64,000 bases of DNA from Streptococcus anginosus subsp. whileyi MAS624 (lineage in GTDB: Bacteria > Bacillota > Bacilli > Lactobacillales > Streptococcaceae). A program made the translations under genes and the position numbers. Numbering within the stretch: position 1 is the first letter of the stretch; each line of letters opens with the position of its first letter. Under the pieces are notes generated by a model. It did no database searches, was not told the origin of the DNA, and saw only the letters and a list, made by a program, of their open reading frames with translations. Positions 9,814 to 17,911 of the stretch are shown here, piece by piece. The stretch is taken from positions 1,900,501 to 1,964,500 of the forward strand of contig NZ_AP013072.1 in the NCBI RefSeq assembly GCF_000478925.1, written 5' to 3'.

Positions 9814-9979
9814 GATGAACCTCCTCTCCTTACCAAGCAAAAGCAGTTTTCGCAATCTAGCCAGCAGATTTGTTTCCGTGCTTCCATCCTTTCTAGCTAA
9901 ACTAGATATTTCACTTATATTATACCAAAGTTAAGAGTTAAGAACAATAGAAATGAGCTTGATCAATGAAACTTTCCGG

Positions 9980-10720
9980 CTACATCAACTCTGTCAAAAC
10001 ACTAACTGCACTTAATGCGTAAAGTGGAGCTGTCTCTGTCCGCAAGATACGTGGACCTAGCCCTGCAAGTATAGCTCCTGCCTCTTCCAATGTAGTAATT
10101 TCTGCTGGAGACAGACCGCCTTCTGGACCAAAAACAAATAAAATCCGGCTTCCTTTTTTAAGTTCTGTCACAGCCTTTACCAAAGCAGCAGACTCTCCCT
10201 CTTTAGCAGATTCCTCATAAGCTACAATAACACGGTCAAACTGGCTCAAACAATCTAAAAAATCAATTTTCTTCTCGAAAAGTCGAACTTCTGGTACCCA
10301 ATTGCGTTTGCTCTGCTCTGCCGCTCCCAAAACAACCTTCTCTAGTTTGTCTGCTTTTTTAGCAAGTTTCTTACCGTCCCACTTGGCAACAGACCAGTCG
10401 GACGGAAAGGCCCAGATAGCAGCTGCACCCAGTTCCGTCGTTTTCTGAGCTACCCATTCCAGCTTGTCTCCTTTGGGAAAGCCAGAAGCAACCGTCACAT
10501 GAATCGGCAGCTCCGCGTTGTCTGGTAAATCTTCTACCAGATTCAGCACATGGCACTCTCTATCTGCAACTCTTGCTAGGCGTTTAATACCATCCTCAAA
10601 AACCAGCACTACCTCATCATCTTCTACCAAACGCATCACAGAAAACATATGCTTAAGGGTATCTTTATCTCTGATAATGACAGGATTTTCAACCTGCCCG
10701 TTCACAAAATATTGCTGCAT
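9980..10720 (-). CDS. rsmE: 16S rRNA m3U1498 methyltransferase RsmE
   Basis: This 246-residue SPOUT-family enzyme methylates U1498 of 16S rRNA. The C-terminal trefoil-knot motifs are present: VFGPEGGLS and LGPRILRTETAP, the SAM-binding segments of the family. An N-terminal PUA-like domain precedes them. The stop of prmA directly abuts the rsmE start (10721/10720), the common prmA-rsmE operon. Confidence 0.95.
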   Translation of the reverse strand: MQQYFVNGQVENPVIIRDKDTLKHMFSVMRLVEDDEVVLVFEDGIKRLARVADRECHVLNLVEDLPDNAELPIHVTVASGFPKGDKLEWVAQKTTELGAAAIWAFPSDWSVAKWDGKKLAKKADKLEKVVLGAAEQSKRNWVPEVRLFEKKIDFLDCLSQFDRVIVAYEESAKEGESAALVKAVTELKKGSRILFVFGPEGGLSPAEITTLEEAGAILAGLGPRILRTETAPLYALSAVSVLTELM

Positions 10721-11674
10721 CTAACCTCCTATCACTCCTGAAATCTCCTTGGTTTTCTTAAAAACACAGGCATTCCACTCGCCCTGAATCATATGGGTCT
10801 CTAGGAAAAATCCAGCAACTTCTGCCGACTCCCGCACCAGATCCCATTTCTCAGAGATAATCCCGCTCATAATCAGGTAGCCCTCATCCTTAAGCAAACG
10901 GTAAGCATCATCCGTCAGATTTACCAGAATATCTGCCAGAATATTGGCTACAATGACATCAGCCACAATATCAACGCCCTTGAGAAGGTCGCCAGCTGCC
11001 ACGTGAATATTTTCAGTTCCAGCATTCAGTGCAATATTTTCCTGAGCAACACGGACAGCCACATCGTCTAAGTCATAGGCGAAAATCTCTTTGGCACCCA
11101 AGAGTGAGCTAGCAATAGAAAGAACGCCAGAGCCAGTGCCTACATCCAACACTGTTTCTCCGCCACGCAGAATCTGCTCCAAAGCAAAGAGACTCATCTT
11201 GGTGGTCGGATGAGTGCCCGTGCCAAAAGCCATACCAGGGTCCAACTTGATAACCTTCTCACTCGGACCAGCCTCATAGTCCGTCCAAGACGGCACAATA
11301 GTCAAATCATGAGTAATGCGAGCCGGTTCAAAATATTTTTTCCAATTGTCCGCCCAATCTTCCTCTGCCAGCTGCTGAGTGGTTAGCTGGATTTTTCCAA
11401 TCTCTAAACCAAAATCCCTCAACTGAGCCAAACGCTCTTTCATTTCCTGACGAATCATTTCAAGGTTCACTGTTTCTGGGTAATAAGCCGTAATGGCAAC
11501 CGTATTCAGCTGCTTTACCTGAGGCAGCACCTCCCCAAAAGGACCAGCTTCCCCCAGATAATCTGCGCTGTCATCAATAGCCACGCCTTGACTACCTAGG
11601 TCAATTAGAATATTACTGACCGCTTCTTCCGCCTCACGGCTGACCGTAATGGTTAGTTCTTGCCAAGTGTTCAT
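10721..11674 (-). CDS. prmA: Ribosomal protein L11 methyltransferase PrmA
   Basis: This 317-residue methyltransferase trimethylates ribosomal protein L11. The SAM-binding motif [15 protein letters not shown] is in the centre and NILADIL (catalytic-loop motif) follows; the N-terminal L11-binding domain precedes them. It is directly followed by rsmE and preceded 3 bp away by a GNAT gene, so these genes are likely co-transcribed. Confidence 0.95.
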   Translation of the reverse strand: MNTWQELTITVSREAEEAVSNILIDLGSQGVAIDDSADYLGEAGPFGEVLPQVKQLNTVAITAYYPETVNLEMIRQEMKERLAQLRDFGLEIGKIQLTTQQLAEEDWADNWKKYFEPARITHDLTIVPSWTDYEAGPSEKVIKLDPGMAFGTGTHPTTKMSLFALEQILRGGETVLDVGTGSGVLSIASSLLGAKEIFAYDLDDVAVRVAQENIALNAGTENIHVAAGDLLKGVDIVADVIVANILADILVNLTDDAYRLLKDEGYLIMSGIISEKWDLVRESAEVAGFFLETHMIQGEWNACVFKKTKEISGVIGG

Positions 11675-11677
11675 GTG

Positions 11678-12157
11678 TCATTCCTTTCTTTTAATACTCT
11701 TCGTCATATAAACCATATCCATGCCCTCTTGCTCTGGTTCAGTATGCGTTTGATGATAGCCGCATTTTTCATAAAATTTGACCATAGGTTCATCTTGGAA
11801 AACTGTACACAAATCCCACTGAGTAATCGTCGGAAATTTTTTCTCTAGCAGGCGAATTCCTTCGTAGCCATAGCCTTTTCGCTGATATTGAGGTAAAATT
11901 GCAGCTGTCCCAAGCCAACCTGCTGTTCGCGCATCATTGGTCTGCAAGCGAAGAAAGCCAACAATTTCTTCGTCATCTTTGACAAAATAGTAAAAACTAT
12001 TAGGACGTTCCACCAACTTCCACTTGATCCGCTCTCTATCTTCCAGATAAGGGTCATACTGATCATGATATTTTTCATAAACAGACTTGAAACTAGCACG
12101 TTGAATACTGATAATGGTTTCTAAATCTGTAGCTTCTGCTTGTTCTATATGAATCAT
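11678..12157 (-). CDS. GNAT-family N-acetyltransferase
   Basis: This 159-residue protein has the GNAT fold. The acetyl-CoA loop is in the motif ILPQYQRKGYGYEGIRLLE (about residues 87-106, Q/RxxGxG/A), and a C-terminal FYEKCGYHQT strand-helix is typical. The substrate is not evident. Its start overlaps the NUDIX gene stop by 4 bp, indicating coupled translation. Confidence 0.88.
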   Translation of the reverse strand: MIHIEQAEATDLETIISIQRASFKSVYEKYHDQYDPYLEDRERIKWKLVERPNSFYYFVKDDEEIVGFLRLQTNDARTAGWLGTAAILPQYQRKGYGYEGIRLLEKKFPTITQWDLCTVFQDEPMVKFYEKCGYHQTHTEPEQEGMDMVYMTKSIKRKE

Positions 12158-12597
12158 CTCTGCACCTCCAAATAATCTCCCAATCTACTTTTCAACTGCG
12201 GGATGACCTTTTCATCCGCTAGTAATTCTTCTATATTTACTAATTTGTAGCCCTGTCCTTCGTCACCAAAGACAATCTGATCTATCAGTTCTTGACAGAT
12301 AGAAGCCACCATGAAAACAGAAACTTTCTCAGGATGAACAAATCCCTGATAACATTTGACCCATGTAATGGATTCCTTTTTGAGTTCAATGCCTAATTCC
12401 TCAAAAACTTCTCGCTTGATACACTCAAAAGGCGTTTCACCCTTTTCTCTCCCACCTCCAGGAAAATCCCACATATTGGGATAAGGAATAGTGGGAATAT
12501 CGTCTCTTAAAATGGTTAAAATTGTATCGCCATGCAGCAAAGCAATTTTACAACCTGAGAAATCAAACGTTTGATGCAAAACAGTCATATCGCTCAT
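12154..12597 (-). CDS. NUDIX hydrolase
   Basis: This 147-residue protein contains a Nudix box, GX5EX7REVXEELGI-type (GGGREKGETPF followed by REVFEELGI, about residues 47-70), which binds Mg and cleaves nucleoside-diphosphate-linked compounds. The substrate cannot be told from sequence. It overlaps the downstream GNAT gene by 4 bp. Confidence 0.9.
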   Translation of the reverse strand: MSDMTVLHQTFDFSGCKIALLHGDTILTILRDDIPTIPYPNMWDFPGGGREKGETPFECIKREVFEELGIELKKESITWVKCYQGFVHPEKVSVFMVASICQELIDQIVFGDEGQGYKLVNIEELLADEKVIPQLKSRLGDYLEVQR

Positions 12598-12646
12598 TCT
12601 TCCCTACCTCCGTAAAATCAGTGTTCTTCTTAGACACGCTTGTATT

Positions 12647-13117
12647 TCAGTACCTCGGATATGGATAAAATTCCGTCTCCGTCAGCCCTGCTCTGCCTTT
12701 TTCAAAAGCTTCATTATTCCAGACAATTTCAAATTCCTCTGCCGCTGGATCTGCCAGAAAGTCCATGAGAGCATCTAATCCCTCTTCGGCTGTCTGCTTC
12801 AAAAAATCCACAAAGTAGGTCAAGAATTCACGAGACAAACCTTTTTTTGGCTCGTAAGGGACAACTGTTAGATAGTCCTCTGTTTCAAGGTGAGACTTAG
12901 TAGGATTATAAAAGAGAACGCTTTCTTCAAAGAAAATGTCTTCTGTGCTACTTTCTCCATCCACATCTAACAGTTCGATGCCATTTGCATTTTGTACTTC
13001 TAAGAGAAAGGACACTTCTACGGCATGATTCTTCTTATCCCAATTGATTTCATAGTCAAATGGAAAACATTTCTCCATTTCTTCATCTAATATATCCAAA
13101 AATCCATATTTAGCCAT
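12647..13117 (-). CDS. DUF3013 family protein
   Basis: This acidic 156-residue protein matches the streptococcal/lactococcal DUF3013 family commonly found beside prmA. Function is unknown. It is soluble and has no signal peptide or membrane segment. It is the first gene of the leftward cluster and is divergent from rarA. Confidence 0.8.
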   Translation of the reverse strand: MAKYGFLDILDEEMEKCFPFDYEINWDKKNHAVEVSFLLEVQNANGIELLDVDGESSTEDIFFEESVLFYNPTKSHLETEDYLTVVPYEPKKGLSREFLTYFVDFLKQTAEEGLDALMDFLADPAAEEFEIVWNNEAFEKGRAGLTETEFYPYPRY

Positions 13118-13218
13118 AGCAAGCCTCTCTCTAATCCTTTAAAATGTGTTAAAATAGATACAACTATAGTAACATAAATCAGAACAGTTGAAAAGAATAC
13201 CAGTAAGGAGGAAAACGT

Positions 13219-14490
13219 ATGCCAGACAATTTAGCGATTCGCATGCGGCCTAAAAATATCAATCAGGTCATCGGTCAGAAACATCTGGTCGGTGAAGGAA
13301 AAATCATTCGTCGCATGGTGGAAGCCAATCGCCTGTCTTCCATGATTCTCTATGGTCCGCCAGGGATTGGCAAGACTTCAATTGCTTCGGCTATTGCCGG
13401 AACTACCAAATTTGCTTTTCGGACCTTTAATGCTACTGTTGATAGTAAGAAGCGTCTGCAAGAGATTGCGGAAGAAGCCAAATTCTCTGGTGGTTTGGTG
13501 CTGCTGTTAGACGAGATTCATCGCTTGGACAAGACCAAACAGGACTTCCTCCTACCGCTCTTAGAAAACGGTCTGGTCATCATGATTGGCGCCACAACAG
13601 AAAATCCCTTTTTCTCCGTCACTCCCGCTATTCGCAGCCGAGTACAGATTTTCGAGCTGGAGCCTCTGACAAATGATGATATTAAACAAGCCATTCAAAC
13701 AGCCCTGACGGACACCGAACGAGGTTTTGATTTTCCTGTCCAGCTAGATGATGACGCTCTGGATTTCATTGCCACTTCCACGAACGGAGACTTGCGCTCA
13801 GCCTTTAATTCTCTAGATTTAGCAGTCCTCTCTACCTCAGCGGATCATGCAGGCGTTCGCCATATCACTCTGGATATTATGGAAAACAGCCTACAAAAAA
13901 GCTACATCACTATGGACAAAGACGGAGACGGTCACTATGACGTCCTGTCCGCTTTACAGAAGTCTATTCGCGGGTCTGATGTCAATGCCAGTCTCCATTA
14001 TGCAGCTCGCTTGATTGAAGCTGGAGACCTTCCCAGTCTCGCACGACGTCTGACGGTCATCGCTTATGAGGACATTGGTCTGGCAAACCCCGATGCTCAG
14101 ATTCATACAGTGACTGCACTTGAAGCCGCTCAGAAAATCGGCTTCCCCGAAGCTCGCATCCTCATTGCCAATATTGTCATTGACCTAGCGCTTTCTCCTA
14201 AGTCTAATTCTGCCATAGTAGCTATAGATAAAGCTCTTTCTGATTTGCGACAAAATGGAAACTTACCTATCCCCCGCCATCTACGAGACGGTCACTACGC
14301 TGGTAGCAAGGAGCTGGGAAATGCGCAGGATTACAAATATCCACATAACTATCCTGGTAATTGGGTGCAGCAAGACTACCTTCCTGAAAAAATTAAAAAT
14401 GCCGATTATTTCACTCCGAACGAAAACGGGAAGTACGAACGAGCCCTTGGCATGACTAAAAATAAGATTGAACAACTCAAAAACCACTAA
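13219..14490 (+). CDS. rarA: Replication-associated recombination protein A (RarA/MgsA AAA+ ATPase)
   Basis: This 423-residue clamp-loader-like AAA+ ATPase acts at stalled replication forks. Walker A GPPGIGKT is at about residues 48-55, Walker B LLLDEIHR near 96-103, and sensor/arginine-finger segments (GATTENP, IRSRVQ) follow. The C-terminal part matches the RarA tetramerization domain (ending with the family YKYPHNYPGNWVQQDYLP region). AAGGAGG precedes ATG 13219. In streptococci it commonly precedes the 6S RNA gene, as here. Confidence 0.95.
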   Translation: MPDNLAIRMRPKNINQVIGQKHLVGEGKIIRRMVEANRLSSMILYGPPGIGKTSIASAIAGTTKFAFRTFNATVDSKKRLQEIAEEAKFSGGLVLLLDEIHRLDKTKQDFLLPLLENGLVIMIGATTENPFFSVTPAIRSRVQIFELEPLTNDDIKQAIQTALTDTERGFDFPVQLDDDALDFIATSTNGDLRSAFNSLDLAVLSTSADHAGVRHITLDIMENSLQKSYITMDKDGDGHYDVLSALQKSIRGSDVNASLHYAARLIEAGDLPSLARRLTVIAYEDIGLANPDAQIHTVTALEAAQKIGFPEARILIANIVIDLALSPKSNSAIVAIDKALSDLRQNGNLPIPRHLRDGHYAGSKELGNAQDYKYPHNYPGNWVQQDYLPEKIKNADYFTPNENGKYERALGMTKNKIEQLKNH

Positions 14491-14529
14491 AAAATCGTGG
14501 TATCGTTTGCAAAAAATCAATTTTTTCTC

Positions 14530-14560
14530 TTGAATTTTTCAAAAATTGTGGTATCATAAT
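14530..14560 (+). promoter_or_regulatory. Promoter of the 6S-like RNA gene
   Basis: A -35-like TTGAAT at 14530-14535 and a -10-like TATCAT at 14552-14557 are separated by 16 bp; a second -10 candidate (CATAAT, 14555-14560) overlaps. They lie about 13 bp before the predicted RNA 5' end. Confidence 0.55.
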
Positions 14561-14569
14561 TATAGAAAC

Positions 14570-14757
14570 GCTGTGGTGTACGACTTCACACTTAAGTGTT
14601 GACCGACTATTTTTTGTATTATTAGGGAAACAAAAGACTTCTAACAGCTTGCAGGCCGTTTCACGCGGAAGCAGCTTCAGTTAGAGCGAGTTGCCCACCT
14701 GCTTAATTGCGCGGGTTCAATACAAATCGTGAAGGTCCGGCACCAATACAGCTTTTT
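14570..14757 (+). ncRNA. ssrS: 6S RNA
   Basis: The region holds no reading frame but is structured. CTGT+GGTG at the 5' end (14571-14578) pairs with CACC..ACAG near the 3' end (14741-14751), closing a long rod of about 185 nt, and several internal stems flank an open centre. A T-rich stretch follows. Size, rod-like closure and location between rarA and tRNA-Lys match streptococcal 6S RNA, which binds the housekeeping RNA polymerase. It lacks the tRNA-like ends of tmRNA and the conserved cores of RNase P RNA. The exact ends are estimated. Confidence 0.72.
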
Positions 14758-14762
14758 CTGTT

Positions 14763-14835
14763 GCCTCCTTAGCTCAGTTGGTAGAGCAGTGGACTCTTAA
14801 TCCATGGGTCACAGGTTCGAGCCCTGTAGGGGGCA
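14763..14835 (+). tRNA. tRNA-Lys (anticodon CTT)
   Basis: The 73-nt cloverleaf folds fully: acceptor GCCTCCT with AGGGGGC (one G-T pair), D arm GCTC/GAGC, anticodon stem GTGGA/TCCAT with loop CTCTTAA (anticodon CTT), T arm with GGTTCGAGCC, discriminator A. CCA is not encoded. The gene stays intact although a mobile element uses its 3' end as attachment site. Confidence 0.97.
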
Positions 14836-14836
14836 T
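14825..14836 (+). repeat. attL core repeat in tRNA-Lys
   Basis: TGTAGGGGGCAT covers the 3' end of the tRNA gene and recurs exactly at 20987-20998. The integrase lies just inside this end. Confidence 0.85.
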
Positions 14837-14849
14837 AGAAATATAGAGG

Positions 14850-14877
14850 AAAAAGCCTTAATTTACAAGGCTTTTTT
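14850..14877 (+). terminator. Terminator after tRNA-Lys
   Basis: AAAAAGCCTT (14850-14859) pairs with AAGGCTTTTT (14867-14876), followed by T residues. It lies inside the element's left end, so it replaces the original chromosomal terminator of the tRNA transcript. Confidence 0.8.
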
Positions 14878-14893
14878 GCTTGTCTTGATAATA

Positions 14894-14914
14894 TTTGCCG
14901 TGTAATTTGCCGTG
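14894..14914. repeat. Left arm-type repeats of the tRNA-Lys element
   Basis: TTTGCCGTG occurs twice 12 bp apart (14894-14902 and 14906-14914) between attL and the integrase stop codon. The same pair recurs near the right end at 20875-20894. Such paired direct repeats are typical integrase N-terminal-domain (arm) binding sites. Confidence 0.6.
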
Positions 14915-14917
14915 AAT

Positions 14918-16045
14918 TTACAACAAACTTTTTACAGCCATAAATTCCTCGCTTATCTTTTCCTCCAATGTATGACCATATACTTCTACCAGCATTGAAA
15001 TATCTTTGTGACCTAAAATCTTAGCAATCACTCCCAAATCAATATTATTATGCCATAAATAACTACCGTAAGTATGCCTAGCTCCTTTAGTGGTAATGAT
15101 GGGAAAAATATCAAGCTCCATCAGCATAACTTTAATAGCTTTGTTCACTGTCGCTATATCTGGCACAGCATGAGCATACCCATAATGTTGAAAGACTAGA
15201 CTATCTTTATTTACAATGTTCAATGACTTATTTGCTTGAGCCTGTAATTTTTTTAGACTATTTAACAAATCAAGCATATCTGGAGTAATGGGCACTATTC
15301 TTACTGAAGTCTTATTTTTGGGAGGAGTAAACTTATGTATTGACGTATTATATCTACGATAAGTTTTCACCTGTACGTTTACTTCGTCTATATCATTCCA
15401 AGTCAAAGCAATCAACTCTGCAAATCTCATACCCGTTTTAAACAAGAAATAGATGATGTAAGGAACAATAGATCTGTCATAATCAAATTTTTCTCGTAAA
15501 TAAGTTAACACTTTTTGATAATCATACTCTGTATGCAGATACTTCTCATCTACTGCCTGTCCGCTTTTGCTTGAAAACAACTCGACATAAGCAGTAAAAT
15601 CTTCAATAACAACTTTATCAGCAATAGCCATCTGAATACTTGCCCGTATACTTGAATTAAGACGCCCCAGAAAATTTCTAGAAACCTTTTTACCGTAATC
15701 ATTCATAATTTTCTGGTATTCACTGGGCTTAATTTTTGAAACAGGTTTATCTCCAAATAGCCTTTCGATGACCTTTTTTCTCATGATGTATTTCTTTTTT
15801 GTGACCTCACTTCTACTACTAGGTAAAATTTTTAAATCAAGCCATTCTTGATAAAGTTCCGATAAAGTCATATTAGAGCGCAAAACACTCCCAGTATTTA
15901 ACTTATGAAGGACTTTCTCCGCTTCTATTTTAGCTTCTCTTTTTGTCTTGAATCCACTCCTATGGAGTAGACTCTTACTCCTCTCACGTATAGAGAACGA
16001 CCAAAGCCTTTTCTTCCCACGCTGTTTATATTCAATATAAGCCAT
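14918..16045 (-). CDS. int: Tyrosine recombinase/integrase
   Basis: This 375-residue integrase catalyses insertion of the element at tRNA-Lys and its excision. An N-terminal arm-binding region (AIEYKQRGKKR-type AP2-like, about 1-60) and a SAM-like core-binding domain precede the catalytic domain. Catalytic residues are visible: Arg in TGMRFAELIAL, the RHTYGSYLWH box, His in LGHKDISM and the nucleophile Tyr in VEVYGHT near residue 358. The gene ends 82 bp inside attL, the usual position for such an integrase, and DUF3173 lies 3 bp upstream. Confidence 0.95.
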   Translation of the reverse strand: MAYIEYKQRGKKRLWSFSIRERSKSLLHRSGFKTKREAKIEAEKVLHKLNTGSVLRSNMTLSELYQEWLDLKILPSSRSEVTKKKYIMRKKVIERLFGDKPVSKIKPSEYQKIMNDYGKKVSRNFLGRLNSSIRASIQMAIADKVVIEDFTAYVELFSSKSGQAVDEKYLHTEYDYQKVLTYLREKFDYDRSIVPYIIYFLFKTGMRFAELIALTWNDIDEVNVQVKTYRRYNTSIHKFTPPKNKTSVRIVPITPDMLDLLNSLKKLQAQANKSLNIVNKDSLVFQHYGYAHAVPDIATVNKAIKVMLMELDIFPIITTKGARHTYGSYLWHNNIDLGVIAKILGHKDISMLVEVYGHTLEEKISEEFMAVKSLL

Positions 16046-16048
16046 TTT

Positions 16049-16231
16049 TTACAAATCCATTCCTAACAACTCTTTTACAATGGATTTAGGGACTACCATT
16101 AATCGTTTACGTTCATAAAATGTATACCCTCTGGAGACAAGTATATCTCTAGCTTGATGAATAATAGCGTTAGCTGTTGATGGTCTATAACCCATGGAAA
16201 TCAAATCCTTATTCGAAATCGTATCTTTCAT
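16049..16231 (-). CDS. DUF3173 family protein (excisionase-like)
   Basis: This 60-residue basic protein carries an HTH-like region (RPSTANAIIHQARDILVSRG) and matches the DUF3173 family that regularly sits directly upstream of integrases in streptococcal mobile elements. A directionality-factor role is suggested by position only. Confidence 0.75.
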   Translation of the reverse strand: MKDTISNKDLISMGYRPSTANAIIHQARDILVSRGYTFYERKRLMVVPKSIVKELLGMDL

Positions 16232-16252
16232 ACCGTTACCCTCTCATTATTC

Positions 16253-17290
16253 TTAGTTTATTGCTAACTTTGGAATATCGCCTTGTAACATAGAATTCAT
16301 AAACTCAAAAAAATTTATCAAACAAGGCTCTTGATTAAAGATTTCAACAAAATCTAAAGCATTTTGAAAAAAAACATTTAAATTAACCTCAGATATACTT
16401 TCGGCAAGTTTTTTATATTTAGCTACCGTTCGTTTATCAGATTCTGCAAATAATTCAGGCTTATTACGAAGAGCAAAAAGATAAATCTTCTCATTAACAC
16501 CTAAATTATTAAATTCTAAGCCTTTAAAATTTTCAATATACACTGGAATTTTAGCTAAAAATGGCAATCCATTTTTTAATTCCTTTTTTATGTTGCCTTC
16601 ATTATAGAATTTATACTCAATTCTCCATAGATTATCGTATTGCTTATAAATTTCTATTTCAGCCATATCTCCACTATCCATACGTTCTTTAAGTTTGTTA
16701 TAAGCGGTTAAATGATAATTACCTTTAGGAGCACCAAAATCCATAGTTTCAAGTTTCATGCCCTTATAAATAGGACGATACATTACTTTTGGCCAATTTA
16801 CACGTAAAGCCGATAAATCCCGCTCAAAATCATAAGCTAAATGAAAAGTAGATATTGCAATGTTAGACATATACGGAAACAGTCTATGAAAAACAACTAA
16901 AAAATTCTTTTTTGAAATTTTAGAAGGAGTAAATTCAATCTTTAAAGGTCTTTTGTTCATCTTGATAGATGCAACGGGGGTATACTCTATGTACCAATTT
17001 TCTTTTCCATCATCAAAAAATTGCCCTTTATAACTAGATAGTTCACCATTTCTATTTAAATTTGGTTCAACTACACCAAAGTAATCATATAGGATAAAAC
17101 TCCCGTTAAGAATCGCAGAATGAAATTCTTCGCTAACTTCAGCAGTTAAACTCAATTTGTCTAATTTCAGACCAATGAATCCATACTTCAAAGATACCTC
17201 CTCTTGAAATTTGGAGTAACTCTTATCAGACATTTGATGTATACTTATCGGGCTATTAGAGGGAGCCCGATTTAAAACTTCTCTATCCAT
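16253..17290 (-). CDS. Replication initiation/relaxase protein, Rep_trans (MobT-like) family
   Basis: This 345-residue protein resembles the Rep_trans family, which includes rolling-circle plasmid initiators and the MobT/Orf20/NicK relaxases of Tn916-like elements. Visible features include a central core (about 150-240) with the segments FHLAYDFERDLSAL, GNYHLTAYNKL and LWRIEYKFYNEG; this D...Y/K...E arrangement is expected for the nicking fold. It probably nicks one strand at oriT to start transfer and possibly element replication. A 79-bp palindromic structure lies just upstream (17341-17419) and an oriT-like box at 17749-17777. The family call rests on motif pattern and context and is not proven. 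Confidence 0.72.
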   Translation of the reverse strand: MDREVLNRAPSNSPISIHQMSDKSYSKFQEEVSLKYGFIGLKLDKLSLTAEVSEEFHSAILNGSFILYDYFGVVEPNLNRNGELSSYKGQFFDDGKENWYIEYTPVASIKMNKRPLKIEFTPSKISKKNFLVVFHRLFPYMSNIAISTFHLAYDFERDLSALRVNWPKVMYRPIYKGMKLETMDFGAPKGNYHLTAYNKLKERMDSGDMAEIEIYKQYDNLWRIEYKFYNEGNIKKELKNGLPFLAKIPVYIENFKGLEFNNLGVNEKIYLFALRNKPELFAESDKRTVAKYKKLAESISEVNLNVFFQNALDFVEIFNQEPCLINFFEFMNSMLQGDIPKLAIN

Positions 17291-17340
17291 GAAATTTCTC
17301 CTTCAAAAAACTAAAATTAAAACATTCTATAAATACTTAA

Positions 17341-17419
17341 ATTTTAGGGTAAGACTGCCGTTCCACTGACCACGCCCTACTTGCCAGCAAAGCTGGCAGG
17401 CCCAGTCTTACCCTAAAAT
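17341..17419. repeat. Nested palindrome upstream of the rep/mobT gene (candidate replication origin)
   Basis: Perfect 17-bp arms (17341-17357 and 17403-17419, ATTTTAGGGTAAGACTG and its complement) enclose 45 bp that contains a second perfect hairpin, TGCCAGC AAA GCTGGCA (17382-17398). Large nested stems next to rolling-circle initiator genes are often single-strand or double-strand origins. The structure is seen directly; the role is inferred. There is no T run, so it is not an ordinary terminator. Confidence 0.65.
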
Positions 17420-17424
17420 ATAAA

Positions 17425-17694
17425 TTATTTATTATTTAATTCCGCCATTTCAATTAATTCTTCAAAAGTTCCAATCTTTCTAGCTTGAATCACTTCATAC
17501 TGAGCATTTTGACCAAATGAAGCATTATTAACAACTTCAACTTCATAAATGCCAGGAGATACAAAAATACCACTAAATCTTCCTTTATCAAAGTGCATAC
17601 CAAGATCGCCCCAAGAATCACGTAAAGTGGCAATTTTCAACCAGCCTTTCTCTTTCTTAGTAGAGATAGCTAGAACAACAACAGTTTCTTTCAT
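17425..17694 (-). CDS. Hypothetical protein of the tRNA-Lys element
   Basis: This 89-residue soluble protein contains beta-rich alternation (TVVVLAIST, GIYEVEVV) and no motif I recognise. It lies between the oriT-like box and the rep-side palindrome, so a role as accessory DNA-processing protein is possible but unsupported. AAGGAT-type ribosome-binding site precedes ATG 17694. Confidence 0.65.
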   Translation of the reverse strand: MKETVVVLAISTKKEKGWLKIATLRDSWGDLGMHFDKGRFSGIFVSPGIYEVEVVNNASFGQNAQYEVIQARKIGTFEELIEMAELNNK

Positions 17695-17748
17695 AGTTAA
17701 AATCCTTTCTTATTTAAAATAATATACAGTTATACAGCTTTTAACGTC

Positions 17749-17777
17749 AATCGCCCCCTATTAGTACTGGGGGGATT
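17749..17777 (-). other. Candidate oriT (GC-box inverted repeat)
   Basis: On the minus strand the site reads AATCCCCCC, an AGTACTAATA centre, then GGGGGCGATT: near-perfect arms of A/T plus a run of C/G. Tn916 and ICEBs1 share a nick region of the same form with the core CTAACAGGGGGG; here the equivalent is CTAATAGGGGG. It lies between the coupling-protein gene and the relaxase gene, as in Tn916. A second perfect 9-bp inverted repeat, CTAGCGAAA (17818-17826) and TTTCGCTAG (17871-17879), lies beside it and may be an accessory stem. Confidence 0.68.
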
Positions 17778-17911
17778 CTCTGACCTCCTGCTAAAGCAGT
17801 CGGTGGGCTCTTTCTCCCTAGCGAAAAGAGGAACGCTCCGCTCGATTCTGCCCCCTGGCAATCGTCCCTATTTCGCTAGTCCTAAAGACCTCATCTTTTT
17901 ACATCAAATTT

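Noticed and set aside
14570..14757. tmRNA or RNase P RNA
   Set aside because: No tRNA-like acceptor and CCA end, no tag-coding frame, and no P RNA core motifs were found; size, rod closure and place fit 6S RNA better.
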